From assembly GCF_004022565.1 (NCBI RefSeq), contig NZ_CP022987.1:1922001-1986000 (forward strand): a DNA stretch of 64,000 nucleotides. Direction: 5' to 3'. This stretch comes from Pollutimonas thiosulfatoxidans. GTDB lineage: Bacteria > Pseudomonadota > Gammaproteobacteria > Burkholderiales > Burkholderiaceae_B. The notes beneath the pieces were generated by a model. That model was not told the origin of the DNA and did not search any database. It worked only from the letters and a program-made list of their open reading frames with translations. Of the stretch, positions 59,586 to 64,000 are shown in pieces (positions within the stretch are counted from its first letter, which is position 1; each line of letters starts with the position of its first letter). Made by a program: the position numbers and the translations under genes.

Positions 59586-61109
59586 TTACACGGGAACCAA
59601 CGGTATATCGGCAATGCGTGCTTGCCACTGCGCGGGTCCGGTCTGGTGTACCGATACGCCGCTGGAATCGACCGCCACGGTTACCGGCATGTCCTTGACA
59701 TCGAACTCGTAAATTGCCTCCATGCCCAGGTCTTCGAAACCCACAACGCGCGCGTTGCGTATGGCCTTGGAAACCAAATAAGCAGAGCCGCCCACGGCCA
59801 TCAGGTAAGCCGACTGGTGTCGGCGGATGGATTCGATCGCCACGGGGCCACGCTCGGCTTTGCCTATCATGGAGATGAGGCCGGTCCGGGCCAACATCAT
59901 GTCGGTGAACTGGTCCATGCGAGTGGCGGTCGTGGGGCCGGCCGGGCCGACGACTTCATCGCGGACGGGGTCGACTGGGCCCACGTAGTAGATGACGCGG
60001 TTGGTGAAGTCGACGGGCAGCGTTTCGCCACGCTCGAGCATTTCCTGAATGCGCTTATGCGCCGCGTCGCGACCCGTAAGCATCTTGCCCGACAGCAATA
60101 GTGTTTGGCCAGGCTTCCAGCTTGCCACCTGCTCTTTGGTCAGCGTGTTCAGGTCGACCTGCTGCGACTTGTTGTAGTCGGGCGCCCAATGCACATCGGG
60201 CCAGTCCGCCAGCGAAGGCGGCGTAAGTTGCACCGGTCCGCTGCCGTCCAGTTCGAAATGCACGTGGCGTGTGGCGGCGCAGTTGGGGATCATCGCTACC
60301 GGCTTGGATGCCGCATGCGTCGGGAAGGTATGGATCTTGACGTCCAGCACCGTGGTCAAGCCGCCCAGGCCCTGCGCGCCTATGCCCAAGGCATTGACCT
60401 TGTGGTAAAGGTCGATACGCAATTCTTCGAGTTTGTTTTGTGGCCCGCGCTGCAACAGTTCGTACATATCGATGTCTTCCATCAGCGACTGCTTGGCCAT
60501 CAGCATGGCTTTTTCGGCCGTGCCACCCACGCCTATGCCCAGCATGCCGGGCGGGCACCAGCCCGCACCCATCAGGGGCACCGTCTTGAGCACCCAATCG
60601 ACCAGCGAATCGCTCGGATTGAGCATCGCGAACTTGGCCTTGTTTTCGGAGCCGCCGCCTTTGGCCGCCACCTGAACATCGACCTTGTCGCCCGCAACCA
60701 GCTCCACACTGACAATACAGGGTGTGTTGTCGCGCGTGTTTTTCCGCGTGAAGAGAGGATCGGCAAGGATGGAGGCCCGCAAGGGGTTGTCCGGATCAAG
60801 GTAGCCCCTGCGCACGCCTTCGTCGCAGACTTCCTGCATGCTGCGCCGCGTATCGAAACGCACGTCCATGCCGACCTTCAGGAAGACGTTGACGACGCCG
60901 GTGTCCTGGCAAATGGGGCGGTGGCCTTCGGCGCACATCCGGGAGTTGGTCAGGATCTGTGCAATGGCGTCCTTGGCGGCAGGGCTTTCCTCTCGCTCGT
61001 ACGCACGCGCCAGATGGCGTATGTAATCGGCCGGATGATAAAAACTGATGAACTGGACCGCGTCGGCTATCGACTGAATGAGGTCGTCTTCTTTGATTAT
61101 GGTTGTCAT
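59586..61109 (-). CDS. Class I fumarate hydratase (fumarase/mesaconase type)
   Basis: Iron-sulfur hydro-lyase of 507 residues, the usual length for single-chain class I fumarases. The three candidate cluster cysteines are in PICQDTGV (about residue 67), NCAATRH-type MIPNCAATR and the WCPPGMLG region, with GGTAEKAMLMAKQSL and the C-terminal VGPAGPTTATRMD block carrying conserved substrate residues. Class I fumarases are known to hydrate mesaconate to citramalate as well as fumarate to malate. Its position next to a CoA-transferase and CitE-like lyase makes a mesaconase role plausible. It lies 35 nt after the crotonase gene. Confidence 0.88.
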   Translation of the reverse strand: MTTIIKEDDLIQSIADAVQFISFYHPADYIRHLARAYEREESPAAKDAIAQILTNSRMCAEGHRPICQDTGVVNVFLKVGMDVRFDTRRSMQEVCDEGVRRGYLDPDNPLRASILADPLFTRKNTRDNTPCIVSVELVAGDKVDVQVAAKGGGSENKAKFAMLNPSDSLVDWVLKTVPLMGAGWCPPGMLGIGVGGTAEKAMLMAKQSLMEDIDMYELLQRGPQNKLEELRIDLYHKVNALGIGAQGLGGLTTVLDVKIHTFPTHAASKPVAMIPNCAATRHVHFELDGSGPVQLTPPSLADWPDVHWAPDYNKSQQVDLNTLTKEQVASWKPGQTLLLSGKMLTGRDAAHKRIQEMLERGETLPVDFTNRVIYYVGPVDPVRDEVVGPAGPTTATRMDQFTDMMLARTGLISMIGKAERGPVAIESIRRHQSAYLMAVGGSAYLVSKAIRNARVVGFEDLGMEAIYEFDVKDMPVTVAVDSSGVSVHQTGPAQWQARIADIPLVPV

Positions 61110-61144
61110 GTGCTTGGGCTATCAAAAAAAGGCTGATGGCGTGC

Positions 61145-61912
61145 TTACTTGCCGCGCCACACTGGAGCGCGCTTCTCTGCAAAGGCAGTGGCGCCTTCCT
61201 TGGCGTCGGCTGACGTGAAGATGTGCGCAACGCGGGGACGTTGGAGGTCGAACATATCGGCCTGACGCCAGTCGCGCGATTCGGTCACGACCTTCTTGGC
61301 TGTTTGTACAGCCAAGGGCCCGTTGGCCGCAATGATGCGCGCCAGTTCCAGCGCAACGTCGAGCGCCTTGCCGGGCTCTACCAGGCGGTTGACCAAGCCG
61401 TGTGCATGGGCGCGTGCCGCCGGCAGCATCTCGCCGGTAAGCACGACTTCCATGGCCAGGTGATAGGGCATCCTGCTGGGCAGGCGCAACATGCCGCCCG
61501 AGCCGGCCACGATGCCGCGCTTGACCTCGGGCAGGCCAAAGTTGGCGTTGTCGGCGGCCACGATCAGGTCGCAGGCCAGAGCCATCTCGAAGCCGCCGGC
61601 CAGGGCATAGCCTTCCACGGCGGCTATCATGGGTTTACGAGGCGCACGCTCACAAAGCCCGGCAAAGCCTCGGCCCTCCACTAACGGACGCTGCCCGTTA
61701 AGCGCGAAAGCCTTCAGGTCCATACCTGACGAGAACGTATTGCCGGCGCCAGTCAGTATGCCTACGACTACGTCGTCATTGGCATCCAGTCGATCAAAGG
61801 CCGCAGCCAGCTCGTGGGCGGTTTCATAATTGATCGCATTGCGAGCCTGCGGACGATTCACGGTAATGATTTGCGTGCGGTCGATTACCTCGACTTTTAC
61901 GAGATCAGACAT
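61145..61912 (-). CDS. Enoyl-CoA hydratase/isomerase (crotonase family)
   Basis: The 255 residues have VNRPQARNAIN near residue 19, the oxyanion loop SSGMDLKAF, AVEGYALAGGFEMALACDL with the first catalytic Glu, FGLPEVKRGI with the second, and the C-terminal FAEKRAPVWRGK typical of crotonases. Both glutamates of true hydratases are kept. The chain length and identity of its acyl-CoA are unknown. It is the first gene of the minus-strand catabolic block and has a clear AGGAAGG ribosome site. No regulator gene is adjacent. Confidence 0.88.
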   Translation of the reverse strand: MSDLVKVEVIDRTQIITVNRPQARNAINYETAHELAAAFDRLDANDDVVVGILTGAGNTFSSGMDLKAFALNGQRPLVEGRGFAGLCERAPRKPMIAAVEGYALAGGFEMALACDLIVAADNANFGLPEVKRGIVAGSGGMLRLPSRMPYHLAMEVVLTGEMLPAARAHAHGLVNRLVEPGKALDVALELARIIAANGPLAVQTAKKVVTESRDWRQADMFDLQRPRVAHIFTSADAKEGATAFAEKRAPVWRGK

Positions 61913-62091
61913 CCAAGCCTTCCTAAAGAAAAGGCGGCGCCAGGGCCGCGCGTTTTTGAGGTCGAGAACCTATCATCATACGACCAAATGAAGCATGATC
62001 GTTCAGGCGGTCACGCCAGGCTGCCCTAGTGCTGGCGCGAACCGGTTAAAATCCAGGACTTTGCGGCTTTTCGCTTTACTGGCCATCGTAC

Positions 62092-63003
62092 ATGCTCACA
62101 TTTCAGCAAATAATTTTAACCCTACAACAGTATTGGGACCGACAAGGCTGCGCGCTGCTCCAGCCCTACGACATGGAGGTCGGCGCGGGCACCTCGCACA
62201 CCGCCACCTTCCTGCGCGCCATCGGACCCGAGCCATGGCGAGCCGCCTATGTACAGCCTTCGCGCCGTCCCAAGGACGGTCGCTACGGCAACAACCCCAA
62301 CCGGCTGCAGCACTACTATCAGTACCAGGTCGTCCTGAAACCCGCGCCGCCCGACATCATCGACTTGTATATAGGGTCCCTCAAGGCCTTGGGCATCGAC
62401 CCCCTGGTGCATGACATTCGCTTTGTCGAGGACGACTGGGAAAACCCGACCCTAGGCGCCTGGGGACTGGGCTGGGAAGTTTGGCTCAATGGCATGGAAG
62501 TCACGCAGTTCACTTACTTCCAACAAGTAGGCGGCCTGGACTGCACGCCCACCATGGGAGAGATCACCTATGGCCTGGAGCGCTTGGCCATGTACCTGCA
62601 AGACGTGCAAAGCGTTTACGACCTGGTCTGGACCCAATCGGACAATGGCCAAAAAATACTCTACCGCGACGTCTTCCACCAGAATGAAGTAGAGCAGTCC
62701 ACCTATAACTTCGAGCATGCCGACACCAAGATGTTGTTTGCCCACTTTAACGACTACGAAGGCGAGGCCAAGCGCCTGATCGATGTGCCGCTGGCTCTGC
62801 CCGCCTACGAAGCTACGCTAAAGGCGGCCCATACCTTCAATATGCTGGACGCCAGAAACGCCATCAGCGTAACGGAAAGAGCGGCCTACATCGGCCGCAT
62901 ACGCAATCTGTCGCGCGCCGTCGCGCAAGCCTATTACGATTCCCGCGAGAAACTAGGATTCCCCATGCTCGTGCAAACCGGCGACGCGGAGGCAGTCCTA
63001 TGA
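62092..63003 (+). CDS. glyQ: Glycyl-tRNA synthetase alpha subunit
   Basis: Catalytic subunit of the bacterial heterotetrameric GlyRS. The 303 residues match the family throughout: MLTFQQIILTLQQYWDRQGC, QPYDMEVGAGTSHTATFLRA, ARPSRRPKDGRYGENPN-like QPSRRPKDGRYGNNPNRLQ, EVWLNGMEVTQFTYFQQVGG and the C-terminal RIRNLSRAVAQAYY. No Shine-Dalgarno is evident before the ATG; a TAAAAT at 62047-62052 may be its -10. Its stop overlaps glyS as ATGA. Confidence 0.97.
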   Translation: MLTFQQIILTLQQYWDRQGCALLQPYDMEVGAGTSHTATFLRAIGPEPWRAAYVQPSRRPKDGRYGNNPNRLQHYYQYQVVLKPAPPDIIDLYIGSLKALGIDPLVHDIRFVEDDWENPTLGAWGLGWEVWLNGMEVTQFTYFQQVGGLDCTPTMGEITYGLERLAMYLQDVQSVYDLVWTQSDNGQKILYRDVFHQNEVEQSTYNFEHADTKMLFAHFNDYEGEAKRLIDVPLALPAYEATLKAAHTFNMLDARNAISVTERAAYIGRIRNLSRAVAQAYYDSREKLGFPMLVQTGDAEAVL

Positions 63004-64000
63004 TGGACCAGACCCCGCAACCGCTGCTTATAGAACTGCTTACCGAAGAGCTTCCTCCCAAAGCCCTGCAAAAACTCGGCCTGGCTTTTGCCGAGGGCAT
63101 ACGCAAAACGCTGGCTGCCCACCACCTGCTGGCCACTGACTGCGCCGTGCGCGATTTCGCCACACCCCGGCGGCTGGCCGTGCATCTTGATGCGGTACTG
63201 GGGCTGGCGCCAGAGCAGGCTTATACCGAAAAACTGATGCCTGCCAAGATCGGCTTGACCGAAGATGGCCAGATCAGCCCGGCGCTGTCCAAGAAGTTGA
63301 CAGCCAAAGGTCTGGGCCACCTGACTGCAGACGATCTCGTCCATGAGTCAGACGGCAAGCAAGACTACCTCTACGCCCGCGGCTTGACCAGCGGCAGCAC
63401 GCTGACCCAGGGCTTGCAAGAGGCGCTGGACTACGCCATTGGCCACCTGCCCATTCCGAAGGTCATGAAATACCAATTGGCCGATGGCCGGACGAGTGTG
63501 AAGTTCGTGCGCCCCGCCCACCAACTGATGGCGCTTTGGGGCTCAGACATCATCGACGTGCAGGCGCTCGGTTTGCCGGCCGGACGCACGACCCTGGGAC
63601 ATCGCTTCATGTGCGCCCACCCGCTAGTCATTACTTCGCCCGATACGTACGCACAGCAACTGCAAGACGAAGGCAAGGTCGTGGCTTCGTTCAGTGCCCG
63701 GCGACAGTTGATCGAGCAAGCGCTGCATGCCCAGGCAGCCGCGCTGGATGCAACGATAGGCGATGATCCCGAAGTGCACGCATTGCTGGACGAGGTCACT
63801 GCCCTGGTCGAGTTCCCCTGCGTCTATCTTGGCGAATTTGAGCAAGCGTTCCTGCGGGTTCCGCCGGAATGCCTCATCCTTACCATGCGCCTGAATCAGA
63901 AGTACTTTCCGCTGTTCGAGCCGGGCATGGGTCGGCTGACGCATCGCTTCCTGATTGTCAGCAATATGCAGGTCGACGATCCGGTCAACATCATCGAAGG
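63000..64000 (+). CDS. glyS: Glycyl-tRNA synthetase beta subunit (cut by the window end)
   Basis: The first ~333 residues of a protein normally near 690-720 residues. The start PLLIELLTEELPPKALQKLG is the family hallmark, followed by FATPRRLAVHL, KYQLADGRTSVKFVRPAHQLM and VEFPCVYLGEFEQAFLRVP. Two ATGs in tandem (63000 and 63003) could serve as start; the first overlaps the glyQ TGA. The subunit binds tRNA-Gly. The remainder lies beyond the right edge, and no frameshift is seen in the visible part. Confidence 0.96.
   Translation, partial: MMDQTPQPLLIELLTEELPPKALQKLGLAFAEGIRKTLAAHHLLATDCAVRDFATPRRLAVHLDAVLGLAPEQAYTEKLMPAKIGLTEDGQISPALSKKLTAKGLGHLTADDLVHESDGKQDYLYARGLTSGSTLTQGLQEALDYAIGHLPIPKVMKYQLADGRTSVKFVRPAHQLMALWGSDIIDVQALGLPAGRTTLGHRFMCAHPLVITSPDTYAQQLQDEGKVVASFSARRQLIEQALHAQAAALDATIGDDPEVHALLDEVTALVEFPCVYLGEFEQAFLRVPPECLILTMRLNQKYFPLFEPGMGRLTHRFLIVSNMQVDDPVNIIE

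Overview
The window is a contiguous piece of a GC-rich betaproteobacterial chromosome. The gene order glmM-folP-ftsH-rlmE/yhbY-greA close to carBA, the orphan TctC (Bug) binding protein and the general protein character suggest Alcaligenaceae (Bordetella/Achromobacter/Pusillimonas relatives). This placement is inferred from gene content and was not tested by a search. I see no insertion sequence, prophage, CRISPR array or rRNA. Nearly all of the DNA is single-copy core or catabolic gene space, with short gaps and many 1-11 bp stop/start overlaps.

Left part (1-7.5 kb, minus strand): a branched-chain-type ABC importer (Tat-exported binding protein, LivH permease, a fused LivM-LivG permease/ATPase, LivF) followed directly by acetyl-CoA synthetase. 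This suggests that the imported compound is, or yields, a short carboxylate. 7.5-16 kb is a phosphate block: pstSCAB, polyphosphate kinase and, divergently, exopolyphosphatase. Well-formed PhoB boxes (7+4+7 direct repeats) precede both pstS and ppk. An OlsB-like ornithine N-acyltransferase sits beside ppx. 16-30 kb is housekeeping: glmM, folP, ftsH, rlmE, yhbY, greA (with an attenuator-like leader), a uracil permease, a histidine phosphatase, an SDR, carB and carA.

30-45 kb: transaldolase; the dnaX-ybaB-recR replication/repair operon, with a 15-copy hexanucleotide repeat inside dnaX; the SRP RNA gene ffs; an AddAB-type helicase-nuclease pair; then modE facing modABC, with a clear ModE operator between modA and xerD; xerD, ybaK and tRNA-Arg(CCT). 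45-56.6 kb: orphan TctC, an AEC carrier, tsaE, amiC, dedA, mutL, miaA, purM, hda, a HAD phosphatase, pcnB and folK.

56.6-62 kb (minus strand): a five-gene catabolic block made of a crotonase, a class I fumarase, a MaoC-type hydratase resembling mesaconyl-C4-CoA hydratase, a family III CoA-transferase and a CitE-like lyase. Together these could take mesaconate/citramalate-type C5 acids to acetyl-CoA and pyruvate. This is the most interesting candidate system in the window. The window ends with glyQ and a truncated glyS on the plus strand.
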